From VFKU01 sp964620045 (GTDB lineage: Bacteria; Hydrogenedentota; Hydrogenedentia; Hydrogenedentales; GCA-2746185): 38,701 bases of DNA. Below the pieces are notes generated by a model that saw only the letters and a program-made list of their open reading frames with translations, had not been told where the DNA came from and made no database searches. The DNA lies in the NCBI GenBank assembly GCA_964620045.1, contig CAZUJL010000033.1:1-38701 (forward strand). The letters are read 5' to 3'. The translations under genes and the position numbers were made by a program. Positions 15,731 through 24,201 of the stretch are shown here, one piece after another (positions within the stretch are counted from its first letter, which is position 1; every line of letters starts with the position of its first letter).

Positions 15731-16717
15731 ATGGCCGATCTGCTGAGCCAGGCGGAAGTCGATCTTCTGCTGTCGGCGGTCAACGAGGGCGGGGAAGAGG
15801 GTGCCGCGGCCGCGCAACCGCGCGCCGACGAACCGGTTCTCTCCACGTACGACTTCCGTCGTCCCGAGCGCGTCTCGAAAGATCAGCTCAAGGGTTTACA
15901 AAGTCTCTTCGAAGCCTTCGCGCGCGAGTTGGGCATTCTGCTGCCGCCGTTCCTGCGCACGGTCGTGCGCGTCGATCTCGTTTCGATCGACCAGCTCACC
16001 TACGACGAATTCATTCTCTCCGTCGCGCGGCCGACCTCGATGTCGATCATCGACATGGCCCCGCTCGAAGGCCGCGCGGTGATCGAGCTCAGTCCGACGA
16101 TGGTGTTCCCGATCGTCGATCGTGTGCTCGGCGGCAAGGGCGTCGCGCTGCCGACCGCGCGCGAACTGACCGAGATCGAAGACCGCATCGTGTACCGCAT
16201 CATCCTGATGGTGCTGGACACATGGAAGCGCGCGTGGGAGCATCTGGTCGAATTTAAAATGAGCGTGGTCAGCCAGGAAAGCGATCCGCTCATCGTGCAG
16301 ATTGTGGCCGGCAGCGAAATGATCGTGCTCGTGGGCTACGAGGTGTACATTGGCGAGACCGTGGGCAGCATGAACATGTGCATTCCGCTCGTCGTGCTCA
16401 ATCCCGTGCTCGAACAGATTTCCTCGCAGGCGCACTTCCAGCGCGCGCTGCCGCAGGACGTGATCGATCAGAACCGCGCGCACATCGAGAGCGTCGTGCG
16501 CCGCGCGAGTGTGGATGTGGAACCGATTCTCGGCCAGACCCGCCTGATGCTGAGCGATGTGGCGCGCCTGCAGCCGGGCGACGTGATCCCGCTGGATACC
16601 GCGGCGGCGCAACCGATTCCCGTGCGCGTGGGCGGCATCACGCGTTTCCTTGCCAAGCCCGGCCGGCGCGGTGAGCAGAGTTCCGTCCAGCTTACCTCCG
16701 TCGTGCGCGACGAATAA
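15731..16717 (+). CDS. fliM: Flagellar motor switch protein FliM
   Basis: A full-length (328-residue) C-ring protein. The N-terminal LSQAEVDLLL at residues 5-14 is the CheY-P docking motif, followed by an acidic/Ala linker. The middle CheC-like domain spans about 45-235, including TYDEFILSVARPTSM and VIELSPTMVFPIVDRVLGG. The C-terminal SpoA domain contains LGQTRLMLSDVARLQPGDVIPLD. FliM links phospho-CheY to rotor reversal and contacts FliG and FliN. The start is ATG 15731, preceded by GGGCGAAGG. It is first in a seven-gene flagellar run, behind a clear promoter. The conserved docking motif implies that chemotaxis control exists elsewhere in the genome. Confidence 0.96.
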   Translation: MADLLSQAEVDLLLSAVNEGGEEGAAAAQPRADEPVLSTYDFRRPERVSKDQLKGLQSLFEAFARELGILLPPFLRTVVRVDLVSIDQLTYDEFILSVARPTSMSIIDMAPLEGRAVIELSPTMVFPIVDRVLGGKGVALPTARELTEIEDRIVYRIILMVLDTWKRAWEHLVEFKMSVVSQESDPLIVQIVAGSEMIVLVGYEVYIGETVGSMNMCIPLVVLNPVLEQISSQAHFQRALPQDVIDQNRAHIESVVRRASVDVEPILGQTRLMLSDVARLQPGDVIPLDTAAAQPIPVRVGGITRFLAKPGRRGEQSSVQLTSVVRDE

Positions 16718-16728
16718 GGACGGGCCCG

Positions 16729-17646
16729 GTGGACGCAACGATCGCCGGAAAAATCATCAGCGACTTCCTGCCCAGTGCCTTTGGATCGTTGGAGGCCTTG
16801 CTGGGCAAGCCGTATACCTTTACGCCCGGCGCGCCGAAGGCGGCCGATGCCGCAGCGTTCGCGCAGTGGTGCGGCGACTACCCCGTATGGCTCCACGCGC
16901 GGGTTGCCGATGGCGGCGTGATCGCGATGCTGTGGACAACGGCCGACGCGGCGCGGCTCGTGGCGCTGATCGGCGGCGAAGATCCCGCGACGAAGGCGAC
17001 CGTAGGCCCCGCGGACCTCGCGATGCTCAAAGAACTCGCCGACACCGTGATCGTGCGCGGCGCGGCGGGCCTCACGCGGCTGATCGGCGAAGTCGTGCGC
17101 ACCGAGGGCGTCGCCGCCGAGATTGGCAAGGACGCGAACGCGCTGACGGCACTGCTCGGCGCGGGGCCGACCGGCGTGGAGTTGAAGTTTGAATGCGGCG
17201 GCATGGCGGGCCGCGCGATACTTGTATTTTCGGCGGCATTGGAGCAACGTATTGCCAAGCGGCAGGACCTGGCTGCGACGGGGGAGCCAATCGTGAGCAA
17301 CGAAGAAGTAAAAGACATCCTGAGCGGATTCACGCCGGATCAGGACCACGATCGGGCGGCGTCGCCGCGATCCAACGGACCCATCCCCGAAAATCTCGCC
17401 GTCATCATGGATATCGAACTCACGGCGACCGCGCGGCTCGGGAAAGTCGAAGTGCCGCTCGCCGAGGTGCTCAACTACGGGCCAGGTTCGATCATCGAAC
17501 TGGGACATCAGATCGATGAACCGGTCGAGCTGCTGGTGAATGGGAAACTCATTGCGCGCGGGGACGTGGTGGTCGTGGACGAAAAATTCGGATTACGCAT
17601 CACGGAAATCATGAGCCCGCAGGAGCGCATCGAGAGCCTGCGTTGA
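16729..17646 (+). CDS. fliN: Flagellar motor switch protein FliN/FliY
   Basis: A 305-residue protein, much longer than a plain FliN of roughly 100-140 residues and resembling FliY. Residues 1-200 form a CheC/CheX-like region with LKELADTVIVRGAA near 105-118, where the CheC phosphatase motif would read ExxN; here it is ELAD, so phosphatase activity is uncertain. Residues about 225-300 are the SpoA/FliN domain (LAVIMDIELTATARLG, VNGKLIARGDVVVVDEKFGLRIT). It forms the lower part of the C ring with FliM. It starts at GTG 16729, with AAGGA 8 bases upstream, 11 bases after the fliM stop, and ends overlapping the sigma factor gene. Confidence 0.92.
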   Translation: MDATIAGKIISDFLPSAFGSLEALLGKPYTFTPGAPKAADAAAFAQWCGDYPVWLHARVADGGVIAMLWTTADAARLVALIGGEDPATKATVGPADLAMLKELADTVIVRGAAGLTRLIGEVVRTEGVAAEIGKDANALTALLGAGPTGVELKFECGGMAGRAILVFSAALEQRIAKRQDLAATGEPIVSNEEVKDILSGFTPDQDHDRAASPRSNGPIPENLAVIMDIELTATARLGKVEVPLAEVLNYGPGSIIELGHQIDEPVELLVNGKLIARGDVVVVDEKFGLRITEIMSPQERIESLR

Positions 17647-18401
17647 CGACCGTCGCCGACGAGAGGGACCTCTGGGCCCGATTCAAGCGAGGCGACGCCG
17701 CGGCGCGCGACGATCTCATTGTGAAATATATGGGCGTGGTGCGCTTCGTCGCCGGGCGCATGGCGATTCATATTCCCTCGACCATTGATCTCGATGACCT
17801 CGTCGGCTGGGGCATGCTCGGCCTGCTCGACGCCGTGGAAAAATTCGACCCCACCCAGGACATTAAATTTTCGACCTACGCGACGATCCGCATCCGCGGC
17901 GCGATCCTCGACGAAATCCGCTCGCTCGACTGGGCGCCGCGCTCCGTGCGCGCCATGGCGCGCAAGATCGGCGGCGCGCGCGACAAGCTGCGGCACCAGC
18001 AAGGCTCCGATCCCGACACGGACGCCATCGCGCAGGAGATCGGCTCGACCGCGCAGGAGGTGGACGAGTGCCTGGCGCAGGTGCAGACCGCGCAGGTGCT
18101 CGCGCTGGACGACTACCTGCCGGGCGAGGATCGCGACGAAGCCCGCCGGGCGCACCTGATCGCCGATACCACCGGAAAAACGCCCGAAAACGAGGCGAAC
18201 GCGGCCGAACGGCAGGCGCGGCTGGTGCAGGCGATCCTCGCGTTACCGGAACAGCAGCAGAAGGTGTTAAATTTATATTACTACGAAGAGCTGACGCTGA
18301 AAGAGATTGGCACCGTGCTCGAAGTGACCGAGTCGCGGGTTTGCCAGGTTCACAGCGCGGCTCTGAAGCGATTGCGGGAAGCGGTTCGCAGCGAATTGTG
18401 A
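17643..18401 (+). CDS. fliA: FliA/WhiG-type sigma-28 factor
   Basis: A 252-residue group 3 sigma factor that would direct RNA polymerase to late flagellar and chemotaxis promoters. Region 2 is seen in HIPSTIDLDDLVGWGMLGLLDAVEKFD and FSTYATIRIRGAILDEIRSLDWAPR, region 3 in ARKIGGARDKL, and region 4 in ALPEQQQKVLNLYYYEELTLKEIG with the helix-turn-helix ESRVCQVHSAALKRLR. The start is TTG 17643, whose last two bases form the TGA stop of the preceding gene, a TTGA overlap implying translational coupling. No better start exists without losing region 1.2/2.1. A FliA-type factor inside a switch-protein operon is a common arrangement outside the proteobacteria. Confidence 0.93.
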   Translation: MTTVADERDLWARFKRGDAAARDDLIVKYMGVVRFVAGRMAIHIPSTIDLDDLVGWGMLGLLDAVEKFDPTQDIKFSTYATIRIRGAILDEIRSLDWAPRSVRAMARKIGGARDKLRHQQGSDPDTDAIAQEIGSTAQEVDECLAQVQTAQVLALDDYLPGEDRDEARRAHLIADTTGKTPENEANAAERQARLVQAILALPEQQQKVLNLYYYEELTLKEIGTVLEVTESRVCQVHSAALKRLREAVRSEL

Positions 18402-18422
18402 CGTGACGAACGGGAGGTGGAC

Positions 18423-18752
18423 ATGCCCCAACCGATCGACATGCAGACTGAGCTCGCGCGGACGTTGGTCGCGGAACGTATACAAGACGCGTCGGCGCGC
18501 GCGGCGTTGCTCGCGCAGCAGCGTGCGCAAGTCGAAGAAGAACGCGTACGCGCGACGCAACAAACGCAGGTGAGCGAGTCCAAGCAGGCGGACAACCGCG
18601 AAGTGCGCGACAAAGAAGAACATGGCGAACCCCAGGAGCGCGGGCGCAAGCGGAATTCCGCCGCGCCGCAGCCGGCGCCGGATGCTGCACCCGCCGCGCC
18701 GCGCAAGGCGCTCGAGCCGGGCGCGGAGCACGGGTTCGACGTGAGCGTATAG
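18423..18752 (+). CDS. Small hydrophilic protein of the flagellar operon, unknown function
   Basis: I do not recognise this 109-residue protein. It is highly charged: residues about 8-65 are Ala/Glu/Gln/Arg-rich and probably helical or coiled coil, and the rest is a Pro/Ala-rich disordered tail ending in HGFDVSV. There is no signal peptide or membrane segment. The start is ATG 18423 with GGAGG five bases upstream; an in-frame GTG at 18417 overlaps that element and is less likely. Its position between fliA and a membrane-anchored HTH gene suggests a flagellum-related job, such as a small chaperone or anti-sigma-like partner, but there is no sequence evidence for either. Confidence 0.65.
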   Translation: MPQPIDMQTELARTLVAERIQDASARAALLAQQRAQVEEERVRATQQTQVSESKQADNREVRDKEEHGEPQERGRKRNSAAPQPAPDAAPAAPRKALEPGAEHGFDVSV

Positions 18753-18758
18753 ATCGTT

Positions 18759-18774
18759 CCGGGTTGCGGCCCGG
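18759..18774 (+). promoter_or_regulatory. GC-rich inverted repeat between two flagellar-operon genes
   Basis: CCGGG-TTGCGG-CCCGG is a perfect 5-base stem with a 6-base loop in the 67-base gap, overlapping the CGTTCCGGG element at 18755-18763. It lacks a T-run, so an RNA hairpin that tunes expression is more likely than a terminator. Confidence 0.3.
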
Positions 18775-18819
18775 TGAGAATGCGCGCGAGACGGCGCACA
18801 TGCGGTAAGGGACCGACGA

Positions 18820-19701
18820 ATGACTGGTGATATGCAATATCTTCTCATGATCGGCGGCGTCGTCATGATCATGATTTTCTTTTTCGGGGTCGTGATCTAC
18901 GTCGCCCTGAGTGAGTTCCGCTCCGGCGGGTCGCGCTCTTCGCAGCAGTCCTCCAACGACGTCACCAACATGATGATCCTGTTCCAGACCATGCGGGATA
19001 TCCTGACCCAGCAGAAGGACCTGGCGCGGGAATTCAACATAAGCATCGATAAAAAGGTGAACGAAGTCCGCAAACTGGTGCAGTCCAACGGGGATGTGAA
19101 ATCGGAACTGGAACGCACCAAGCGTGAACTAGCCGCCCTTGCCGCGCGGACGCGGAACGAGTTGTCCGCGCTGGAGCGTCGTCTGGGCCAGGTGGGCACT
19201 GAGGTCGCCGAGGCCGAAGAAGAAGCGGCGCAGCCGGAACCCGAACCGGATCCGATCGACGAAGACGACTTCGCGGAGGACGACCAAGCGCCGCCGGTCG
19301 AGATTCTGCCGCAAGAGGTGGAGTCGGAAGATCCCGCGGACTTGATCGATCGCTGGACGCGCGGCACGGATTTCGATTCGGATGAATCGGAAGAGGAACC
19401 CGCGGAAGAAACCAACGGCCTCTCGCACGAGGAAGAAGTCGAATCGGAAGAGACGCGCGCGGCGTATCGCGATCTGCTCAACCTTCAACCGGCGGGCCGC
19501 GCGAATCTCGCGGAGGCCGCCGAGCAACTCGACGCGAACGGCAGCGAACCGAATCGCGCGAACTACCTGACGCCGATTCAGCAGCGCGTGTACGAATACA
19601 GCGACGCGGGGATGCGCGTGCCGGAAATCGCGCGCGAGCTGGGCGTGGGGAAGGGCGAGGTGCGCCTCATCCTTAGCCTGCGCCAGGATCGCGATCGCTA
19701 A
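18820..19701 (+). CDS. Membrane-anchored coiled-coil protein with C-terminal HTH (DUF2802-like)
   Basis: A 293-residue protein with one N-terminal membrane helix (residues about 6-31), a coiled coil (about 50-130), a very acidic linker rich in Glu/Asp/Pro (about 130-215), and a C-terminal helix-turn-helix ending VPEIARELGVGKGEVRLILSL. That tail matches the pattern of the DUF2802 family, often found in flagellar and chemotaxis operons, whose function is not settled. The topology would place the helix-turn-helix in the cytoplasm at the membrane. It might tether DNA, or use the fold for protein contact. The start is ATG 18820, with AAGGGA seven bases upstream. Confidence 0.75.
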   Translation: MTGDMQYLLMIGGVVMIMIFFFGVVIYVALSEFRSGGSRSSQQSSNDVTNMMILFQTMRDILTQQKDLAREFNISIDKKVNEVRKLVQSNGDVKSELERTKRELAALAARTRNELSALERRLGQVGTEVAEAEEEAAQPEPEPDPIDEDDFAEDDQAPPVEILPQEVESEDPADLIDRWTRGTDFDSDESEEEPAEETNGLSHEEEVESEETRAAYRDLLNLQPAGRANLAEAAEQLDANGSEPNRANYLTPIQQRVYEYSDAGMRVPEIARELGVGKGEVRLILSLRQDRDR

Positions 19702-19728
19702 CGCCGCAGTACGCACGGGGGCCGGGGC

Positions 19729-20928
19729 ATGGGCGGGGTCGAAGGGGTGCGCTTTGTCCCGCTGAACACAGCGGGCGCCGCGCCGGATGCGCTCACACGA
19801 TTGCTGCTCACCGGCGCCGTTTTGCGCGGGCGCATCGCGGCCGACGGTGCGCTTCTAAACCTCGTTGTCGGCAATCAAAATTTTCCGCTGCCCAAGGGTG
19901 TCGCGCTCACGCCCGGCACCATCGTCGAGGCGCGCGTGACGCACGAAGGCGGCACGCCGCAGTTGCGGCTGCAGGTGCTGAATACGTCTTCGCAGGCCGT
20001 GAATACGCCGACATTTGCGACGCCATCAACGTCAATTCCTACGCCGACAGTAACCGTACCGCCGTCGCTGGCGCCATTGATCAAACCGGAACAGGCGGTT
20101 GCCTTGCTGCCGCAGGTTGCATCGTTGCCGCCGAAGGCGATCGAAGCGCTGCTCACCGTGCTCGTGGCGCGCCCCGAACTTGGACGTGTGCTCGCGCGAC
20201 TGTTGCCCGCGGTCGACGCGCATGCGGCCGAGAGGCCGCTGCCGCCGGCTCAGACCGAAGTGTTGCGTGCTGCCGTGCAGTCATTGGATGCGGAGACGCC
20301 GGATGAATTCCGCCGCGCCATTGAAACGGCTCGCGGACTGATCGGTGCGCGTGGCGAAACTCCGATGACGCGCGCGCATGGCGAGAATGGCGCGCCGCGA
20401 TCATTGCTCGACGATCTGATGGCGATCCGCGAACACTTGAACGCGCGAACCACCACCGCCGACGGTCGCGAGATCGTGCGCACGATCGATACGTTGGCCG
20501 ATCGCTTCTCCGCGAACACGCTACAAAATGTGCGTAGCTTCGACGCACCCTACCAATTCTTCGCAATCCCATTTTCGCCGCGCACAGGCATCGAGCATGC
20601 GCAGGTGCACGTGATCGGGCGCGACGGTCGCGGAGGTGGCGGATCGGGCCGCGAGGCGCACACGATCGTCATCGATCTGCAGCTCTCCAATCTCGGTTCG
20701 ATGTGGATCACGATTCAGTCCGCCGGAACCGCGTGCAATTGTTCTATTCGCACCAGCAACGACGCCGCGCGGTCTGTGATTGACGACGGCGCGCCGTCGC
20801 TCGAAGAAGGCCTCCGGCGCGCAGGCTTCACCGCGGCACAGGTGCGCACCGAGGCGTGGGACGGCGATCGCGTGGGCGCGGCGGCGGCGTTGTTCGCGCA
20901 GACCGGCAGCTTCGAGGCGGAGGTCTGA
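19729..20928 (+). CDS. fliK: FliK-like flagellar hook-length control protein
   Basis: A 399-residue protein. Its C-terminal part (about residues 305-390), with TIVIDLQLSNLGSMWITIQ and an amphipathic helix EEGLRRAGFTAAQV, fits the FliK C-terminal (Flg_hook) domain that signals FlhB to switch from hook to filament export. The N-terminal two thirds include a small beta-rich region (15-80), a Pro/Thr-rich linker (85-115) and an Ala/Leu helical region, consistent with a molecular ruler. The start is ATG 19729. Its stop overlaps the start of the next gene (TGATG), which encodes a short FlhB-type protein, the known partner of FliK; this context supports the call. Confidence 0.75.
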   Translation: MGGVEGVRFVPLNTAGAAPDALTRLLLTGAVLRGRIAADGALLNLVVGNQNFPLPKGVALTPGTIVEARVTHEGGTPQLRLQVLNTSSQAVNTPTFATPSTSIPTPTVTVPPSLAPLIKPEQAVALLPQVASLPPKAIEALLTVLVARPELGRVLARLLPAVDAHAAERPLPPAQTEVLRAAVQSLDAETPDEFRRAIETARGLIGARGETPMTRAHGENGAPRSLLDDLMAIREHLNARTTTADGREIVRTIDTLADRFSANTLQNVRSFDAPYQFFAIPFSPRTGIEHAQVHVIGRDGRGGGGSGREAHTIVIDLQLSNLGSMWITIQSAGTACNCSIRTSNDAARSVIDDGAPSLEEGLRRAGFTAAQVRTEAWDGDRVGAAAALFAQTGSFEAEV

Positions 20929-21224
20929 TGGCCGACACGCCTCAGGACGACATCAAGCGCCGTAAGGTGGTCGCGCTGCGCTACGACGCGACGCAGGACT
21001 CCGCGCCGAAGGTGGTCGCGAAGGGATCGGGCCATCTGGCCGAGCGCATCCTCGAAATCGCGCGCGAGCATGGGGTGGTGGTGCACGAAGACCCGGACCT
21101 GATGAAGGCGCTCGCCGCGCTGGATGTCGATATGCCCATTCCCGAGACGCTGTACCGCGCGGTGGCCGAGGTGCTGGCGTTTGTCTACCAGATGAACCGA
21201 AAGCTCGGCACCAAGACGCCGTAA
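20928..21224 (+). CDS. Short FlhB C-terminal-domain-like protein (FlhX/FhlB type)
   Basis: A 98-residue cytoplasmic protein corresponding to only the C-terminal domain of the export switch protein FlhB. It includes VVALRYD, GSGHLAERILEIAREHGVVVHEDPDL and the terminal helix IPETLYRAVAEVLAFVYQMN. The NPTH self-cleavage motif of FlhB is absent, and there are no membrane helices. Such stand-alone paralogues (YlqH/FhlB) are known next to fliK and can substitute for the cleaved FlhB tail. The start is ATG 20928, overlapping the fliK stop by one base. It closes the flagellar run; a full FlhB should exist elsewhere. Confidence 0.88.
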   Translation: MADTPQDDIKRRKVVALRYDATQDSAPKVVAKGSGHLAERILEIAREHGVVVHEDPDLMKALAALDVDMPIPETLYRAVAEVLAFVYQMNRKLGTKTP

Positions 21225-21351
21225 ATCCCGAAATTCGCGACGCGCCGAAGCGGCATTCGGGAAAAACAGCACTTGTCGGCTACAATATCGTTGGGACTCA
21301 GGGATGGAGTGCGCGAGCCGGCAGTGCCGGACGCGGGGGAACACTGCCGCC

Positions 21352-23610
21352 ATGTCGTCGTTTGCGTTTACCTCTACGAAGTGGGCGTTGCGTCTTGCGT
21401 CCAAGCTGATCAAGGCCGACGTGCGTCTGCACAACGCCGGCGTGATTCAGAACGACATGTCCATCATCTTCGCGGTGAACCACTTTACTCGCCTCGAAAC
21501 CTTCCTGCTGCCCTATCAGATCCACAAGCACATCGGAAAAGAAGTGTGGTCGCTCGCGGCGGGAGAATTGTTCGTCGGGCGGCTCGGCAAATACCTGCGC
21601 ACGATGGGCACCGTGTCCACGAAGGACCCGGACCGCGACAAGTTGATTGTGCGCTCGCTGCTGAAGGGTGACCACCCCTGGATCATTTTCCCGGAAGGGC
21701 AGATGATCAAGGACAAGAAGGTGGTCGATCCGAGCGGCGCGTTCACCGTGTTCAACCGCGGCGAGCGCCGCCCGCCCCACAAGGGCGTCGGCCAGCTCGC
21801 GTTGCGCGCCGAGTTCTATCGCCACAAGCTGGAGTGCATCTTCAACAATCCGAAGCGGCCGGGCCTCGAAGAGGCGATGGCGAAGTTCGAACTCAGTCCG
21901 AATGACGACATCGGCGCGATCCTGAACAAGCGCACGGTCGTCGTTCCGGTCAATATCACGTACTACCCGATCCGCGCGCGGGAGAACCTGATCCTGCGCA
22001 TGGCGAATGCGCTGGCGAAAGACCTCAGCGAGCGCGCGGTGGAGGAGTTGTCGGTCGAGGGGACGCTGATCTCGGAAGACACCGACGTCGATGTGACGCT
22101 GGGCGATCCGATCGATGTGCGGTCGTATCTCTTCGATCCGCGCTATGCGGAAATCATGGCCTGCGGCGACGATCTGCACAAGATCGAGGCCGACCCGAAG
22201 TCGCTGTTCCACGAAGTCAGCGATGAGTTGATGCAGCGCTACATGTCGGCGATTTACCGGTCGACGCGCATCAATTACGACCACCTGTTTGCGACGCTCG
22301 TGCGCTACCAGGGCGCGGCGCCGTTCACCGAGCGGCGGTACCGTAACCGGATTTTCCTCTGCGCGGACGAGATTGTGCGCGAAGGCAAGCACAGCACACA
22401 CGATCTGCTGCGCAACACCTACCGCGATATTCTGTTCGAGGATCCGAGTCCGAAGTTCGACGACTTCCTGAACCTTTGCCTGCGCGAAGGCGTGTTGGTG
22501 AAGGAGGGGAACCTGTATCGCCGCGCGCCGGGCGTCACGCCGGGGCACAGCGACTTCCACACCGTGCGCGCGCTCGAAATGACATACGTGATCGCGAATG
22601 AAGTCGAGCCGCTCGAAGGCTTCACCGAACTGGTCCAGCGCGTCGCGAATATTCCACGCGGCGAGCTGTCGGAAAGTCTGCGCAAACGCTTCCTCGATGC
22701 GGACCAGCAGACGTTTGAAGAGGACTATCACCAGTTCCGCTCGGCGGAGAGCCACCCGATGGACATCGGGCGGCCGTTCCTGCTCGTGCCGGAGCGATAC
22801 ACGGCGGGCATCGTGCTCGTGCACGGCTATCTCGCCGCGCCGCGCGAAGTGCAGGCGCTGGCGAATTATCTGTATGAGCGCGGCTATGTCGTCTATGGCG
22901 TGCGCCTGAAGGGCCATGGCACCGCGCCGGAGGACCTCGCGCGCACGAGTTGGAAAGACTGGTACGAGTCCGTGAACCGTGGGTATGTCGTCGTGAAGTC
23001 GTTTACCGACGATATTGTTCTCGGCGGATTTTCCACCGGCGGCACGCTGGCGCTCATGGGCGCGGGCCTCAAGCGCGATAAGATCAAGGCTGTGTTCTCG
23101 ATCAGCGCTCCGCTCAAGCTGCGGCAGTTTGCCGCGCGGCTGGTGCCGAGCGTGGTAGGCTTCAACTCACTGCTGCAGCGTATCCGCGGCGGCGACACGG
23201 GCTGGGAGTACGTGGCCACGTCGCCGGAGAACGAGCACATCAATTACAAGCGCAACCCGCTCTCGGGTGTGCGTGAGTTGAACCGCGTAATGGAGGCGAT
23301 GGAGAAGTCGCTGGCCGACATTGCCGTGCCGACGCTGGTGTTACAAGGTTCCAAAGACCCGATCGTGGATCCTGTCAGTGCCATGGAAATCTTCGCGCAG
23401 GTCGGCACGCCGCTCAAGGAGCTCACGATTTTCGAACGGCCGAACCACGGCATTGTGAACGGCCCGCGCTCGGAGGAAGTGTTCGAGCGCGTGTATCGCT
23501 TCCTGCTCTGGGCGCAACAGCAGCGCCCGCATGCGGGTCTGCGCGTCGACGGCAGCTACAAGTCCAATCCGTTGCTCTCGCGCACGCCGTCCGGCAGCGT
23601 CGCCTCGTAA
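21352..23610 (+). CDS. Fusion of a PlsC-type acyltransferase and an alpha/beta-hydrolase (lipase-like)
   Basis: A 752-residue two-enzyme protein. The N-terminal half has glycerolipid acyltransferase motifs: NHFTRLE, giving H44 with E49 where the family usually has Asp (HX4D), FPEG at 113-116, and VVVPVNITYYP. A middle helical part spans roughly 230-470. The C-terminal 280 residues are an alpha/beta hydrolase of the monoacylglycerol lipase/esterase type, with oxyanion region LVHGYLAAP, nucleophile S561 in GGFSTGG, D669 in SKDPIVD and H699 in RPNHGIV. One protein could therefore both attach and remove acyl chains in membrane lipid remodelling. I prefer ATG 21352; an in-frame ATG at 21304 would add 16 Cys/Arg-rich residues that do not look like this family. 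A TACAAT box lies at 21281-21286. Confidence 0.85.
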   Translation: MSSFAFTSTKWALRLASKLIKADVRLHNAGVIQNDMSIIFAVNHFTRLETFLLPYQIHKHIGKEVWSLAAGELFVGRLGKYLRTMGTVSTKDPDRDKLIVRSLLKGDHPWIIFPEGQMIKDKKVVDPSGAFTVFNRGERRPPHKGVGQLALRAEFYRHKLECIFNNPKRPGLEEAMAKFELSPNDDIGAILNKRTVVVPVNITYYPIRARENLILRMANALAKDLSERAVEELSVEGTLISEDTDVDVTLGDPIDVRSYLFDPRYAEIMACGDDLHKIEADPKSLFHEVSDELMQRYMSAIYRSTRINYDHLFATLVRYQGAAPFTERRYRNRIFLCADEIVREGKHSTHDLLRNTYRDILFEDPSPKFDDFLNLCLREGVLVKEGNLYRRAPGVTPGHSDFHTVRALEMTYVIANEVEPLEGFTELVQRVANIPRGELSESLRKRFLDADQQTFEEDYHQFRSAESHPMDIGRPFLLVPERYTAGIVLVHGYLAAPREVQALANYLYERGYVVYGVRLKGHGTAPEDLARTSWKDWYESVNRGYVVVKSFTDDIVLGGFSTGGTLALMGAGLKRDKIKAVFSISAPLKLRQFAARLVPSVVGFNSLLQRIRGGDTGWEYVATSPENEHINYKRNPLSGVRELNRVMEAMEKSLADIAVPTLVLQGSKDPIVDPVSAMEIFAQVGTPLKELTIFERPNHGIVNGPRSEEVFERVYRFLLWAQQQRPHAGLRVDGSYKSNPLLSRTPSGSVAS

Positions 23611-23615
23611 CGACC

Positions 23616-24119
23616 TCAGCCGTTCGCGGGTTCTGATGCCGCCGCCGGCTCTTCCGCCGGTGCCTTCACTGCCGGAATCAGCTTCATGTAGCCGCCGATC
23701 GCGATCACGGCAATCACCAGAAGCGACAGCACGGCCCAGCCGAGTTTCCCGGTGCGGAGTTTTTCCGACCATTTGCGCGTGGAGGTGAGCACGATCGCCA
23801 GCGCAAAGACCGCGATGGCGAGCAGGAACTTCGTACCGAACATCGCGTGATAGATCGCCTGGCCGTCGTGCAGCGGGCGCAACACGACAAGATAGTTATA
23901 AAACCCGCTGATGAGGAAGAGCACGATGGTCGGGTGGATGATCATTTTCAGGCGGCGCATCACGCCGTCGCGCAACGCCGTGGCCTGTTCCGGCGTGAGC
24001 ACCTTGCGCATCGCGGGCGCGAGGACGAGCCAGTAAAACAGGATGCCGCCGCCGGCCGCGACGGCGGACAGAATGTGCATCCAACGCATGATGAGTGGGG
24101 TTACAGCGACTGAGTCCAT
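23616..24119 (-). CDS. Four-helix integral membrane protein (CopD-like)
   Basis: A 167-residue inner-membrane protein with four hydrophobic helices, at about residues 7-32, 60-80, 92-113 and 125-147, and an Ala/Glu/Pro-rich cytoplasmic or periplasmic tail. The first helix begins MRWMHILSAVAAGGG and the second IIHPTIVLFLISG; His residues in those positions are like those of CopD/DUF-type membrane proteins that may bind haem or copper, but this is a resemblance only. ATG 24119 is preferred over an upstream GTG at 24155 because the first helix directly follows it. The stop is 5 bases from the convergent acyltransferase stop, and the gene diverges from moaA. Confidence 0.7.
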   Translation of the reverse strand: MDSVAVTPLIMRWMHILSAVAAGGGILFYWLVLAPAMRKVLTPEQATALRDGVMRRLKMIIHPTIVLFLISGFYNYLVVLRPLHDGQAIYHAMFGTKFLLAIAVFALAIVLTSTRKWSEKLRTGKLGWAVLSLLVIAVIAIGGYMKLIPAVKAPAEEPAAASEPANG

Positions 24120-24201
24120 GTCGTTTTTCGGGCTCCGGTTGAGAGATGGAGCCACAGTGTACCCGATTCGCGAGGGCGGCCGCGTTTAGTATGATGAAGG
24201 C

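Noticed and set aside
24181..24201. TATGAT just before moaA as a -10 box
   Set aside because: It lies 6 bases from the start codon with no -35 at suitable spacing, so it would demand a leaderless message; not supported.
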